From JANXQG01 sp963780045 (GTDB lineage Bacteria > Planctomycetota > Planctomycetia > Pirellulales > Thermoguttaceae): a stretch of 64,000 nt of DNA. A program made the translations under genes and the position numbers. Location of the stretch: the NCBI GenBank assembly GCA_963780045.1, contig CAVZZZ010000005.1, positions 930,001 through 994,000 of the forward strand, read 5' to 3'. Numbering within the stretch: the stretch's first letter is position 1; each line of letters starts with the position of its first letter. Below the pieces are notes generated by a model. It saw nothing but the letters and a program-made list of their open reading frames with translations. It was not told the origin of the DNA and made no database searches. Positions 35,367 through 45,098 of this stretch are shown here, one piece after another.

Positions 35367-38195
35367 ATGGCTAGTACAAATCCCGAACTGGAAAGCGTGT
35401 CCGCAGGCCCGTTACCGATTTGGCGTTCACCTGCGCGGGCGACGTTGGTTTTGATTTGCGGCCTCTGGGCGATTTGGCTGGCCGCCGGATCGCTGGGCTG
35501 GATAGCGCCGCCGCTGCAACGAACGCTGGCATGGCTGGCATTGGGCGCGATCGTGTTGCTGGCGCAACGCGATCGGGCCGCGGCCAATCGCTGGGACGGT
35601 AAACGCAGCTTGAGATTCGGCAGTTGGGTATTGGCGGCAGCGGTGGTGATTGCCGTGCTTATGACCGCCTCGTCGCTGACGGCGGTCAATATCTTGGCCG
35701 TAGCCGTGTTCCTCGCGGCCTTGGCGATTGTCCGGCCGGGCAAGATTGCGGAGGCTGCCGGCCCGGTAGCGCTGGCCGCGACCACACTAGCCGTTTACCG
35801 CGTCGTTGTCGACGTAAACGCCACAGGTTGGGCATTGGCTGACTCCATCGGCCGCACGGAAGGTCAATGGGCGGCGCTGCTGACAGGTCGTCCTCTGCTG
35901 ATCGGCGCAAGCTTCGGCGGCATCGATTTTCTCGTGGTTATGGCCGCGCTGGCCGTAGCGCTACGTGCTCATCTCGCGCCGCGAGATGCACGGCAGGCCG
36001 CGAACCGCTACGAAGACAAACAACACCGGGCGGAGCAAGTCCAATACGTTTGCCAGAGCGCTGCCGCCCGCACAAAATGGTTTGGCGTCGCCGCCTTGGC
36101 CATCGTTGCGGCGCAGACGGCGTACCTTGTCGTGCTGGCCTGCTCGCACGAGCTCGCGGCGTCGCTGCCGACGCCGGCACGTCTCGTCATCAACGACGCT
36201 GTCCACATGGGCGTGTGGACTTTCAGTGCTACGGTCCGTACTATGCTTCCATGGCATCTGCCCGTGCTGGCCGCGATCTTCCAGACAGTAATCGCCGTGC
36301 TCATGTTCCGTTTGACGCCTTGGCCGGCATCGGCAGAGATCGCGCTCGATGAAACGGCAAGTGTGACCGCGGAGGGCCGGCCGCGCCATCGGCGCGACAG
36401 GCGAATTCTCGGTAATGGCGGCGAGAACCCCGATCGAGTCCGCCCGACAATTGGTTGGATGACCTTTGGTCCCGCTGGCTTGCTACTCGTCGCGGCGGCA
36501 TCTGCCAGTTTGGCCCCCGTGACGCCGGACCTCGCCGGGCGGAAGATCGTCGCCTACGACGACGGCTCGCTCGATTGGTCGACGGCAAATTCAGGCAACG
36601 TCCCCGCCGGTCTCGCGCCGCGATACGGCCTCTTGCCGGCGCTGGTCGCAAGCCTCGGCGGCCAGTTTGCGGTCTCCAAGAACCTCACCGCGGGCGATCT
36701 CGGCGATGCCGACGTGCTGATCGTACTGCCGCCGGGCACGTCGCCGAGTCCGCGCAACGAAATGCCCGCTGAAACACGCGAACGAATCTGGAGCTTTGTC
36801 AAGTCCGGCGGCCGGCTGATCGTGGCGGGCGAGCCGGCCACTCGTCCCAGCGCGGCCGACAATGCCCTGAACGAGCTGCTGGAGCCTACCGCCATGTCGT
36901 TCCGCGATGACACGGCCAATTCGCTTACCGAGCGCTGGGAGTGCAATCTGCTGGCATCGCCCTGCGCGGCGACCGCCGGCAGCCGCGCGGGACGGAGCAG
37001 TTTCAGTATCGACCGCGCCGCGAGCGTCCGCATCGCATGGCCGGCTGGGCCGCTGCTGGCGGGCCGCTGGTGCTGGAATGAGCTTGGCGGCAACCCTACC
37101 CGCATCGAGTCGCAGAGCAATCCGCCCCGGCCGGTGGCGCTGCCCTACTCGCCGGGCAACCGGCTGGGGGACCTCGTGCTGGCTGCACAGCAGAACATTG
37201 GTCGGGGGACCGTAATCGTGCTGGGCGACGCCACCTGCCTGACGAACGACGGCATTCCGTTCTCCTATACTTTCTGCGGGCCGCTGCTCGCCGCGCTAGC
37301 CGAGAAGGACACGTCGCCGCTGGTCTGGTGGCGGCAAGCAGTGGCGATCGTCGCGGCCGGCGCGGGGGTTGTGCTCTTGTTTCGTCGCTACGATCCGTTG
37401 CGCGTGGCCGTGGCAGCGATCGTTCTTGCGCTGGCCGCCATCGGCTGTCATGCCGTCAACGATGCGACCGCGCAATTGCTGCCCGGTACGGCGAGCAAAG
37501 GTGGTACTCCAGCACGGCCGGTGATCTACGTCGATGGCTCTCACTTGGAGGCAATGGGCCGGGACCCGTGGCGCGAGGACGGCGTCGGCAGCTTCACGCG
37601 CGTTCTAGCTGAGAGCGGTTATCTGCCGTTGCTGGCCCCCGACGTGTCCGCTGCGCGGCTGAAGGGCGCGAAGATGCTCGTCTCGATCGCGCCGGGCCGC
37701 GAGTTCAGCCCGTCCGAGGTTGAGGAAGTCAACGGCTTCGTCGAGCAGGGCGGCGTCTTCCTCTGCACGGCAGGAGCGCCCGATGTGGGGCCGAGCCGCC
37801 CATTGCTGGAGAAGTTCAAACTGCAGATTGCCGAGATGCCGCTGCCGCCGTGGAAGAACGCGCCGGAGACCGAGCCGTTGGGCGCGATAAGCCATACCTT
37901 CCGCGTACCGCCGGAAATCGCCGCGCAGCCGACGGAACAAAACCAATCCATGCGGTTCCATGCCGCTTGGCTCGTATCCGGCGACATTGGCGCGACTCTC
38001 TGGCCCGGCGACGATTCGCACGATCCTCCTGTGATTGCCGGCAACCGCGTCGGCCAAGGGCAGGCGTTTCTGCTGGGAGACACGGCGTTTGCGTTGCAAA
38101 AAGGACTTCTTCCTCCCCTTGATCCAAGCGAAACGCAACCGCCGCAAAATCCGCTTTTCTGGCGCACGACGCTCCGCAGATGGCTGGGGCGTTGA
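35367..38195 (+). CDS. Large membrane protein with GATase-like domains, unknown function
   Basis: 942 aa, intact. Residues 1-~330 hold about eight hydrophobic helices. Residues ~375-640 and ~715-930 hold two globular parts with the flavor of glutamine-amidotransferase-like/DUF4350 domains: DADVLIVLPPGTSPSPRNEM, SFVKSGGRLIVAGE, VEEVNGFVEQGGVFLCTAG and GQAFLLGDTAFALQKG. Two further helices lie at ~645-690. The word GQWAALLTGRPLLIGASFGG is reminiscent of membrane segments near exosortase-type proteins, but no exosortase Cys/Arg/His motif was found. Whether it relates to the upstream PEP-CTERM protein is open. Confidence 0.6.
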   Translation: MASTNPELESVSAGPLPIWRSPARATLVLICGLWAIWLAAGSLGWIAPPLQRTLAWLALGAIVLLAQRDRAAANRWDGKRSLRFGSWVLAAAVVIAVLMTASSLTAVNILAVAVFLAALAIVRPGKIAEAAGPVALAATTLAVYRVVVDVNATGWALADSIGRTEGQWAALLTGRPLLIGASFGGIDFLVVMAALAVALRAHLAPRDARQAANRYEDKQHRAEQVQYVCQSAAARTKWFGVAALAIVAAQTAYLVVLACSHELAASLPTPARLVINDAVHMGVWTFSATVRTMLPWHLPVLAAIFQTVIAVLMFRLTPWPASAEIALDETASVTAEGRPRHRRDRRILGNGGENPDRVRPTIGWMTFGPAGLLLVAAASASLAPVTPDLAGRKIVAYDDGSLDWSTANSGNVPAGLAPRYGLLPALVASLGGQFAVSKNLTAGDLGDADVLIVLPPGTSPSPRNEMPAETRERIWSFVKSGGRLIVAGEPATRPSAADNALNELLEPTAMSFRDDTANSLTERWECNLLASPCAATAGSRAGRSSFSIDRAASVRIAWPAGPLLAGRWCWNELGGNPTRIESQSNPPRPVALPYSPGNRLGDLVLAAQQNIGRGTVIVLGDATCLTNDGIPFSYTFCGPLLAALAEKDTSPLVWWRQAVAIVAAGAGVVLLFRRYDPLRVAVAAIVLALAAIGCHAVNDATAQLLPGTASKGGTPARPVIYVDGSHLEAMGRDPWREDGVGSFTRVLAESGYLPLLAPDVSAARLKGAKMLVSIAPGREFSPSEVEEVNGFVEQGGVFLCTAGAPDVGPSRPLLEKFKLQIAEMPLPPWKNAPETEPLGAISHTFRVPPEIAAQPTEQNQSMRFHAAWLVSGDIGATLWPGDDSHDPPVIAGNRVGQGQAFLLGDTAFALQKGLLPPLDPSETQPPQNPLFWRTTLRRWLGR

Positions 38196-38278
38196 GAGAA
38201 TTGAAAGCAATCTTCCGTTCCCGTCCGTACTTGCCGGGAATGCGACTTCGGCGATATAGTGAATAGTAGTTCACTTGA

Positions 38279-38769
38279 CGCCGTGCGCCGCTGACCAAGG
38301 ACTTCTTTGCCACCGTGCAAAATAAGCTGCATTGGGCAATCACCGGGCAGACGGCGGCGGAGCTGATCTACAGCTCCGCTGACACGACGAAGTACACTAT
38401 GGGACTCACGACCTGGAAGCACGCCCCGGACGGCAAGATTCTGAAGTCCGACGTCTCCGTGGCCAAGAACTATCCGGGCGAGGCCCAGATCAAGGAGCTA
38501 AACCGCATCGTCTCCGCCTATCTCGACCTGGCCGAAAACCGCGCCGAGCGGGGCATTGTGACCAGAATGGCTGGGTCAAGTTCCTCGATAGTTTCTTAGA
38601 ACTGTCGAACTATCCGATTCTGTGCGACAAGGGCAAAGTCGGCGCGCTTGAAGCCAAGCTCAAGGCCGAAGGGGAATACAACGTTTATCGGAAGCGGCAA
38701 GACCTGGAATACGTCTCGGATTTCGACCTCGAGGTCAAACGGCTTGAGGGCAAGAAGCCGGAGAGTTGA
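38279..38769 (+). pseudogene. RhuM-family protein remnant (5'-truncated, frameshifted)
   Basis: The sequence reads LTKDFFATVQNKLHWAITGQ, then MGLTTWKHAPDGKILKSDV, VAKNYPGEAQIKELNRIVSA, then in a second frame VKFLDSFLELSNYPILCDKG. These match the C-terminal half of the RhuM/virulence protein family that is often found near restriction and mobile loci. An in-frame stop at 38276 and the lack of the N-terminal half show 5' truncation; a base is missing near 38575. It looks like the leftover of a transferred cassette. Confidence 0.7.
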
Positions 38770-39035
38770 CGAAGGGCTTGTGCCGACGGCACGCAGAGCG
38801 TGCCTGCCACCTTGGTGTATCATTCTGCAACATCTATGTATCAAAACGCGGCTGGTCCCTTTTCCGCCGAACTCGACGCCGCTCGTCGAAGTTGGTCGTG
38901 CAAACTCTTGTGCCGCTTAAGGTTACATCATTTCCGATACGTTTCCGAGAATCTGGTATGATGATTGCGTCTTGGCGGAAAGTTTCTCGAAAGCCACAAT
39001 CGCGGACAGACACGTCGAAGGGAAGGCGGTTCATC

Positions 39036-41537
39036 ATGCGCAGTTCGGTCGCGCCGTTCCGCATCTTTGTTCTGTGGGCCGCATTTCTTTCTGCGATTCC
39101 TCAGATACGTGCAGATATCTATCAGTGGACCATCTCTGGCGGGTCGGTAGTGCAATCGACCACGCTCTGTCCGGACGGAAGCGGCGTCTCGGCAGTTCCA
39201 GGCGTCAACCTTGACGGCCGGAACCTGACGCAGGCTTACCTGATCAACGCCAACCTCAGCCCCGTGGCTCTTTTTGGAGCGAACCTAACCGACGCCAATC
39301 TAACCAACGCGAACTTGGCCAACTCAGGTTTATCCAGCGTCGACCTGACCAACGCGAACTTGACCGGGGCCAATATCGCTGGCTCCGGTCTCGGTTATAC
39401 GAACATCTCGTCCTTGCAGTTTTACAGCACAGCCACTTACCAGACCAAGAATCTACAAGGCATGTATCTCGAAGGCAACAACCTGGCGGGTTGGGATTTG
39501 ACAGGCCAGAATTTGACGAACGTCGACCTATCGAGCAGCACGCTCGCGGGCGCCAATTTGGCCGGAGCGATCATCGTCGGAACCAGTTTTGACTCCACAG
39601 GAATCACGTTCGCTCAGGCTTACAGTACGGCGAGCTACCAGGCTCATAACCTAATGGGAGTCGGCCTCTCGAACGACAATTTGGCTGGTTGGAACTTCTC
39701 TGGGCAAAACGTCAATAACGCCGACTTCAGCTACACGAATCTCGCCGCGTCGCAGCTTTACAGCACCGCAAGTTACCTTTCACAGAATCTGCAGGGAATA
39801 AGCCTCGCAGGAAACAATCTGGCTGGTTGGAACTTCTCCGGTCAGAATGTGGCTGGCGTCAACGTTAGTTCCACAAACCTCAGTTCCTCCCAACTTTATA
39901 GCACGGCCAGCTACCAAGCTAAGAACCTGCAAGGTGTCACGTTTGAATTGTGCAATCTCGCAGGCTTGAGTTTTGTTGCACAGAATCTGACGAACGCTGA
40001 CCTCTCGGGTAGCACGCTTTCCAACGCCAACTTCTCCGGCGCAATCCTAACCGGTGCCGCCATTGCCGGTAACGCGCTCAACTTTTCATCGTCGCAACTC
40101 TATAGTACCGCAAGCTACCAAGCCAAGAATTTGCAAGGCATCAATCTAAACGAGGACAACCTATCGGGTTGGAATTTCGCTGGCCAGAACCTGACGGGTG
40201 CCAACCTGTCTTACGGTAATCTTGCCAACGCTAACCTGATGAATGCCAACTTGACCAATGCTTACTTTATCGGCGTCCCAATGACCAATGCCAATCTGGC
40301 CGGAGCGATTGTCACCGGAACCGACTTCGGCGGGACAAACGATGTTCCGACTACGATCACGTCTTCGCAACTTTATAGTACCTCCAGCTATCAGGCACAA
40401 AACTTAAAAGGCATCGGGCTTGAAGGCGGCAACCGGACGGGCTGGGATTTTTCCAATCAGAACCTGAGCAACGCGGTGATCTGGGAAGCCAAATTAACGA
40501 GCGCCAATTTCACCGACGCCAACCTCAGTAACGCAGACTTCTCAGGAAGCACTCTGACAAACGCCAGCTTTGCGAATGCAACGATCGCGGGTGCTATTTT
40601 GGGCGGTACGAATCTGACGTCCTCGCAGCTCTATAGTACCGCCAGCTACCAAACGCACAATCTCGAAGGCATCGAACTAGCCTACAACAACGTGGCAGGA
40701 TGGAACTTCAACGGCCAGGACTTGGCAAACGCCGATCTCTCTAGCAGCACGCTGACTAACGCCAACTTGAGGGCTACCAATCTGACAAATGCCGGCCTGA
40801 TTAACGCGGCGCTGTCCAATGCTGACCTCTCCGGAGCGGACCTAAGGGGTGCATCCTTTTCTTCTATCAGTTCTGCCGTCACTACGAACACGGTGTTGCC
40901 TGACGGAACCGTACAAGGGTTGGAACTGAACTCCAACAACACAACCCTTGTTGTGCGAAACTACGTCCGTCCGTCGTACGGTGGCAACATCCCAATCCAC
41001 GTTCAGCAGGGCATGAGCATGACGCCAGGCGCGACGCTCGATTTCGAATTCGATGGCAATCCTTGGGGATCGACGATATCGTTCGACCCCGGCATCCCCG
41101 TCATGCTTGGCGGCGACTTCGAGTTGGACCTCGCCGCGGGCGTCGATCCGGTCGGGCTCGTCGGCGATACGTTCCAGTTGTTCGATTGGACGGGTGTGAG
41201 CCCGTCGGGGCAGTTCGACGAGATAACGAGCAATCTTCCAGTCGGCTACTCATGGGACACGTCGCAGCTTTATTCGACAGGCGACGTGACTCTCGTCCCC
41301 GAACCCGGCACGCTCGGCGTCCTTGCCGCCGGCACGATTGGCTTGTTTGCCCGCCATCGCCGTTGGCCCTGGGTTAAACGAACCGTCTGCACGAATGGCG
41401 CTAGGTTCCAAGCATTTTTCTCCATTCCTCCACCATGCCCTTCGCGCTGTATCCGCATCCGATCTTCTCCCTGCCCGCCGCGCCGATCTGCCGGGCTGTG
41501 TCCGGATGGTTCAGTAGGTGTTCGGCCCAGCGGGTGA
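39036..41537 (+). CDS. Secreted pentapeptide-repeat protein with PEP-CTERM tail
   Basis: A signal peptide (FRIFVLWAAFLSAIPQIRAD) leads into ~600 residues of pentapeptide repeats (A-N-L-T-N type). They are grouped in about seven modules, each opening with QLYSTASYQAKNLQG and then NLAGWNFSGQNL. A beta-sandwich region follows, then a PEP-CTERM tail VPEPGTLGVLAAGTIGLFAR. The frame then runs ~50 residues past the usual end and over the 3' end of the glycosyltransferase gene; a lost base near 41365 would restore a TAA after HRRWPW. The ATG at 39036 has a GGAAGG SD. Right-handed beta-helix fold expected. Confidence 0.82.
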   Translation: MRSSVAPFRIFVLWAAFLSAIPQIRADIYQWTISGGSVVQSTTLCPDGSGVSAVPGVNLDGRNLTQAYLINANLSPVALFGANLTDANLTNANLANSGLSSVDLTNANLTGANIAGSGLGYTNISSLQFYSTATYQTKNLQGMYLEGNNLAGWDLTGQNLTNVDLSSSTLAGANLAGAIIVGTSFDSTGITFAQAYSTASYQAHNLMGVGLSNDNLAGWNFSGQNVNNADFSYTNLAASQLYSTASYLSQNLQGISLAGNNLAGWNFSGQNVAGVNVSSTNLSSSQLYSTASYQAKNLQGVTFELCNLAGLSFVAQNLTNADLSGSTLSNANFSGAILTGAAIAGNALNFSSSQLYSTASYQAKNLQGINLNEDNLSGWNFAGQNLTGANLSYGNLANANLMNANLTNAYFIGVPMTNANLAGAIVTGTDFGGTNDVPTTITSSQLYSTSSYQAQNLKGIGLEGGNRTGWDFSNQNLSNAVIWEAKLTSANFTDANLSNADFSGSTLTNASFANATIAGAILGGTNLTSSQLYSTASYQTHNLEGIELAYNNVAGWNFNGQDLANADLSSSTLTNANLRATNLTNAGLINAALSNADLSGADLRGASFSSISSAVTTNTVLPDGTVQGLELNSNNTTLVVRNYVRPSYGGNIPIHVQQGMSMTPGATLDFEFDGNPWGSTISFDPGIPVMLGGDFELDLAAGVDPVGLVGDTFQLFDWTGVSPSGQFDEITSNLPVGYSWDTSQLYSTGDVTLVPEPGTLGVLAAGTIGLFARHRRWPWVKRTVCTNGARFQAFFSIPPPCPSRCIRIRSSPCPPRRSAGLCPDGSVGVRPSG

Positions 41538-42486
41538 TGCCGGCGCGATGGCCGGGAGCGAAAAGGTAGCCGGTCTTTTCGTGCTCGATGAGGTCGCGCA
41601 AGCCGGGCACGTCCGCGGCGATGACCGGCACGCCGGCGGCAAGCGCTTCCAGCACCGATTGCGGCTGCCCGACGCCGCGGCCGGTGGACCAGAACTGGTC
41701 CAACAGCGGCAGGAAGTGGCCGAGGTCGCCGCGGTCGCCTAGAAAGTGGACCTTGTCGGCGATTTCGACCTGGTCGCGGAAGCGGACGAGCCGCGCGCGA
41801 TACGGCCCGTCGCCGAAAATCAGCAGATGGGCGTCGTCGCGAATGACCTTCAAGAGATCGGCCGCCCAAATCGCGTCTTTGCCGCCGCGACCGCGTTGCA
41901 AGCGACCAGCCCAGCCGATCAGCCGCGCGTTTTCCGGCAGACCCGACTGGTCCAAGAGTTGCCCGCGCGTGAGAACCGCTTGCGATTGCACGTCCACACC
42001 GCCGGGAATGACGCGGATTTTCTCCGCCGCGATGCCTTGTGCGACGCAGTAATCCCGCACGGCCGGGCAAGCGGCCACAACAAGGTCCGCACGGCGGGCG
42101 ACGCGGCGGTTTACAGTCCGCTGCCAGGGGCTAAGGTTCGTTTCGGCGGTTCGCCACACGGCTACAACGCGCCGGCCGCCGGCGCGCCCTGCCGCCGCGG
42201 CCGCATAAGCCCGCCCGGCCGATTGCCAACCGACGACGACGTCCGGCCGCAACAGTTTGACATGCCGCCTCAACTGCCAGAGCGCGAGCGGATCGGCCGC
42301 CCAGCGGCGCACGAATGTCTCCACGGGGATACCGGTCTGCCTCAACTCTTCACCAACTGGGCCGTCTCCGCTCAGGCGCAGACTTGAACGTCGAATTCGC
42401 TCCCGTTCATGCCGCGCAAGCAGCGTCAACTGCCGGGCGGTGCCCGTCCGATCGAGCGTGTCGACAATGTGCAAAATGCGACGCAA
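41401..42486 (-). CDS. Group 1 (GT4) glycosyltransferase
   Basis: GT-B-fold glycosyltransferase. N-terminal half: RRILHIVDTLDRTGTARQLT; C-terminal nucleotide-sugar site: ARLIGWAGRLQRGRGGKDAI, AHLLIFGDGPYRARL, and QPQSVLEALAAGVPVIAADV with a Glu-x7-Glu-like context. The open frame continues upstream into rarA, but the homologous start is the TTG at 42486 (M-R-R-I-L-H). Sugar and acceptor are unknown. It lies just downstream of rarA and may be cotranscribed. Confidence 0.8.
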   Translation of the reverse strand: MRRILHIVDTLDRTGTARQLTLLARHERERIRRSSLRLSGDGPVGEELRQTGIPVETFVRRWAADPLALWQLRRHVKLLRPDVVVGWQSAGRAYAAAAAGRAGGRRVVAVWRTAETNLSPWQRTVNRRVARRADLVVAACPAVRDYCVAQGIAAEKIRVIPGGVDVQSQAVLTRGQLLDQSGLPENARLIGWAGRLQRGRGGKDAIWAADLLKVIRDDAHLLIFGDGPYRARLVRFRDQVEIADKVHFLGDRGDLGHFLPLLDQFWSTGRGVGQPQSVLEALAAGVPVIAADVPGLRDLIEHEKTGYLFAPGHRAGITRWAEHLLNHPDTARQIGAAGREKIGCGYSAKGMVEEWRKMLGT

Positions 42487-42509
42487 AGCTTGTTCCGAGT
42501 AGTTAGGGT

Positions 42510-43826
42510 CTACTTTCCCTCCCGCAGCCTCGACCTGATCAATTTGAGCCGCTCGATCAGCTCCTTCTCGAACCCGCGATCCACCGGCCGATAGTACTCG
42601 CGAACGACGCCGAGATAGTCCTGCGCGGCAACGCCCCCTTCGGCGTCGTGCGCGTACTGGTAGTCCTGCCCCTGGCCCAGCCGCTTCGCGCCCGCGTAAT
42701 GCGAATCGCGCAGATGGACCGGCACGGGCAACAGGCGGCCTTCCGCCACGTCCTTGCGGGCCTCGCCGATGCCGATTGTACTCGCGTTGGACTTCGGCGC
42801 GCAGGCCAAATACGTGGCCGCCTGGGCCAGGTTGAGCTGACATTCCGGCAGCCCGACCAGCTCGCAGGCCTGCGCGGCGGCCACCGCCAGCGGCAAGGCG
42901 GCCGGATCGGCGTTGCCAACGTCCTCGCTGGCCAGGATCACCAGCCGCCGGGCGAGGAAGCGGACGTCCTCGCCACCTTCCAGCATCCGCGCCAGCCAGT
43001 AAAGCGCCGCGTCGGGGTCGCTGCCGCGAATGCTCTTGATCAGCGCGCTGATCGCGTCGTAGTGGGCGTCGCCGTCGCGGTCGTATTGGATCGCCTTGCG
43101 CTGCAGCGATTCCTCCGCCAGCGCGCGGGTGAATTCGACCGGGCGATCGCTGCTGGAAAGCACGCCGATCTCCAGCGCGGAAAGCGCGCGGCGGGCATCG
43201 CCGTCGCTCGTTTCAGCAAGGAACTCCAGAGCGTCGTCGTGCAGACGGACCTGGTACTGGCCGAGGCCGCGGACCGGATCGGCCGCCGCACGGAGCAGCA
43301 ACGACTTGATTTCGTCGTTGTCCAGCGGTTGGAATTGGAAGATGCGGCTGCGGCTGATCAGCGCGCTATTGACGGTGAAGAACGGGTTCTCGGTCGTTGC
43401 CCCGACGAGAATCACCTCGCCTTCCTCGACGCTCGGCAGGAGCACGTCCTGCTGGGCCTTGTTGAAGCGGTGGATTTCGTCGACGAACAAGAGTGTCCTC
43501 TGGCCGTCGGCCAGCAGGCGATCTTGCGCGGCGGCAAGCACTTCGCGGAGCTCCTTCACGCCCGCGGCCACCGCGCTGATCTGCTGGAAGTGGCTGCGGC
43601 TCTCGCCCGCCAGCAGGCGGGCGAGCGTTGTCTTGCCAGTGCCCGGCGGCCCGTAGAAGATCACCGAACCGAGCCGGTCCGCCGCAAGCAGCTTCCGCAG
43701 CAACTTGCCGGGACCGAGAAAATGCTGCTGCCCGACGAACTCGTCCAGGTTCGCCGGACGCATCCGCGCTGCCAGCGGCTGCGCGGCGCGGCGGTTTTCG
43801 GCTTCGGAGGCGGCAAAGAGGGACAT
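42510..43826 (-). CDS. rarA: Replication-associated recombination protein A (RarA/MgsA)
   Basis: AAA+ ATPase related to clamp loaders that acts at stalled replication forks. Walker A FYGPPGTGKTTLARLLAGES, Walker B LLFVDEIHRFNKAQQD and sensor 1 ILVGATTENPFF are all present. The C-terminal tetramerisation part has VHLRDSHYAGAKRLGQGQDY. At 438 aa it is intact and of typical length. Confidence 0.93.
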   Translation of the reverse strand: MSLFAASEAENRRAAQPLAARMRPANLDEFVGQQHFLGPGKLLRKLLAADRLGSVIFYGPPGTGKTTLARLLAGESRSHFQQISAVAAGVKELREVLAAAQDRLLADGQRTLLFVDEIHRFNKAQQDVLLPSVEEGEVILVGATTENPFFTVNSALISRSRIFQFQPLDNDEIKSLLLRAAADPVRGLGQYQVRLHDDALEFLAETSDGDARRALSALEIGVLSSSDRPVEFTRALAEESLQRKAIQYDRDGDAHYDAISALIKSIRGSDPDAALYWLARMLEGGEDVRFLARRLVILASEDVGNADPAALPLAVAAAQACELVGLPECQLNLAQAATYLACAPKSNASTIGIGEARKDVAEGRLLPVPVHLRDSHYAGAKRLGQGQDYQYAHDAEGGVAAQDYLGVVREYYRPVDRGFEKELIERLKLIRSRLREGK

Positions 43827-43836
43827 GACTGGGGCG

Positions 43837-43890
43837 GAAATCCGAAACTGAAACTCGAGATTCGAAATAAGTCTGAAATGCGAAGGTCAA
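43837..43890. repeat. Heptamer-period array upstream of rarA
   Basis: Degenerate units tccgaaa, ctgaaac, tcgagat, tcgaaat, aagtctg, aaatgcg fill the space upstream of the rarA start. The match to a 7-nt period is weaker than in the flagellar spacers. Confidence 0.45.
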
Positions 43891-44039
43891 ATGTTCCAAA
43901 CGGGAACTTCCGCTTGGGACTCGATCATTCTACCGCCGAACCTGCCGGTTATGCAGTCGAACCGGATTCCCAATTGCGTGAACCGAGACTATAATCAATG
44001 GGAAGCGAGTCAAACCATTTTAGGCTACGAGGTCCGAAT

Positions 44040-44315
44040 ATGGCCATCCGCGAATTCAAATACAGCAACGAAGAAGCGGCCCGACTGGGCAACGATTTAT
44101 ACGAGCGGCTCGTCCGCCCAAAAGTAACGGACGAGGACGATGGCAAGTTCGTGGCAATCGACATGGACACGGGAGAATGGGAAATGGACCCGGACGAGAT
44201 GGTGGCCGGCGACCGCCTACTGAATCGCCTTCCTGACGCGCAGATTTGGATGACGCGGGTCGGGTATGGCTACATTCGCTCCTTTGGCGCAGGGCTCGTG
44301 CGGCGGCAGAAATGA
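44040..44315 (+). CDS. Small acidic partner of the retropepsin-like protease
   Basis: A 91-aa protein (MAIREFKYSNEEAARLGNDL, YERLVRPKVTDEDDGKFVAI, EWEMDPDEMVAGDRLL). Its stop overlaps the start of the aspartic protease gene by four bases (ATGA), so the two are translated together. The ATG at 44040 has GAGG eight bases upstream. Such short partners are common before retropepsin-like genes, but its function is unknown. Confidence 0.6.
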   Translation: MAIREFKYSNEEAARLGNDLYERLVRPKVTDEDDGKFVAIDMDTGEWEMDPDEMVAGDRLLNRLPDAQIWMTRVGYGYIRSFGAGLVRRQK

Positions 44316-44836
44316 TTTCTGGCACCGTAGTACTCGGTCGCGGCGCGGTAATCCCGCTCGTCGTTCTCGATGCCGAGGGTCGCGAGCATGCGGTTAGCGC
44401 GATTGTCGATACTGGTTTCAATGGCTGGCTGACTTTGCCCAGGAGGCTCGCTCGCGTATGGGGCGTCCCCTCGCGCGAGCAAGGGACGGCTACTCTCGCG
44501 GACGGAAGCGCGGTTTATTTCGCGGTCTATCGGGCTAGCGTGATTTGGGATGGCCAGCCAACTGCTGTCCTCATCGACGAAATGGAGTCGGAGCTATTGA
44601 TTGGAATGCGATTGATGCTCGGCTACCGCATCTTGATTGAGGACAAGGACGGCGGCGCGGTGCAGATTGAGCGTATGTGGCGAGCGAGAAATCGGCCGTT
44701 TGCACACAATTTCGGGGTGCGGTACGATTTCAAGAAAACTCTTGGGTCAGAACGTCATGGAACAATTCCTTCCATGCATAGCCGTATGGATCGCCTCAAT
44801 TGTCTTCTGTCTGTATATCGCCCCGGAGAATCTTAA
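44312..44836 (+). CDS. Clan AA (retropepsin-like) aspartic protease
   Basis: A single-domain aspartic protease expected to act as a dimer. The active-site motif is AIVDTGFNGWLTLPRRLARV, with a second hydrophobic strand ESELLIGMRLMLGYRILI that closes the fold. After IEDKDGGAVQIERM the family would normally end, but the frame continues ~50 residues to 44836, perhaps through a small frameshift. The start ATG overlaps the previous stop. Confidence 0.72.
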   Translation: MISGTVVLGRGAVIPLVVLDAEGREHAVSAIVDTGFNGWLTLPRRLARVWGVPSREQGTATLADGSAVYFAVYRASVIWDGQPTAVLIDEMESELLIGMRLMLGYRILIEDKDGGAVQIERMWRARNRPFAHNFGVRYDFKKTLGSERHGTIPSMHSRMDRLNCLLSVYRPGES

Positions 44837-45065
44837 AGGCATGGGGTTTCTGCTTGGCATGCTCATGGGGCCGTTGGGCGTCGTAACGTGCGCCATTCTC
44901 GCTGTTCCAGAGGATATGAACGTGTACCTGTCTTCACTTCGGTGTCAGCAAACCGAGCTGCTAAAAGCGTGCCTTGGCTGCCGTCACATGATTTCGCAAT
45001 CGGCGAAGTTTTGTCCGCAGTGCGGGCGAGCGATAGGTGACGGCAACAGGTCCGTGCTTGGGTGA
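44757..45065 (+). CDS. Small membrane protein with zinc ribbon
   Basis: A 102-aa protein. Two hydrophobic stretches (residues ~5-20 and ~30-46) are followed by a C-terminal zinc ribbon with Cys pairs in LKACLGCRHMISQ and AKFCPQCGRAIG. The gene overlaps the 3' end of the protease frame. No function can be given beyond membrane anchoring and metal binding. Confidence 0.6.
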   Translation: MEQFLPCIAVWIASIVFCLYIAPENLKGMGFLLGMLMGPLGVVTCAILAVPEDMNVYLSSLRCQQTELLKACLGCRHMISQSAKFCPQCGRAIGDGNRSVLG

Positions 45066-45098
45066 GATTACGGATTTGCACGCGCGTGCTATACTGCG

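Noticed and set aside
44040..44836. Toxin-antitoxin pair
   Set aside because: The second gene has the DTG active site of a retropepsin-like protease, not a toxin fold. The ATGA overlap alone is not enough.
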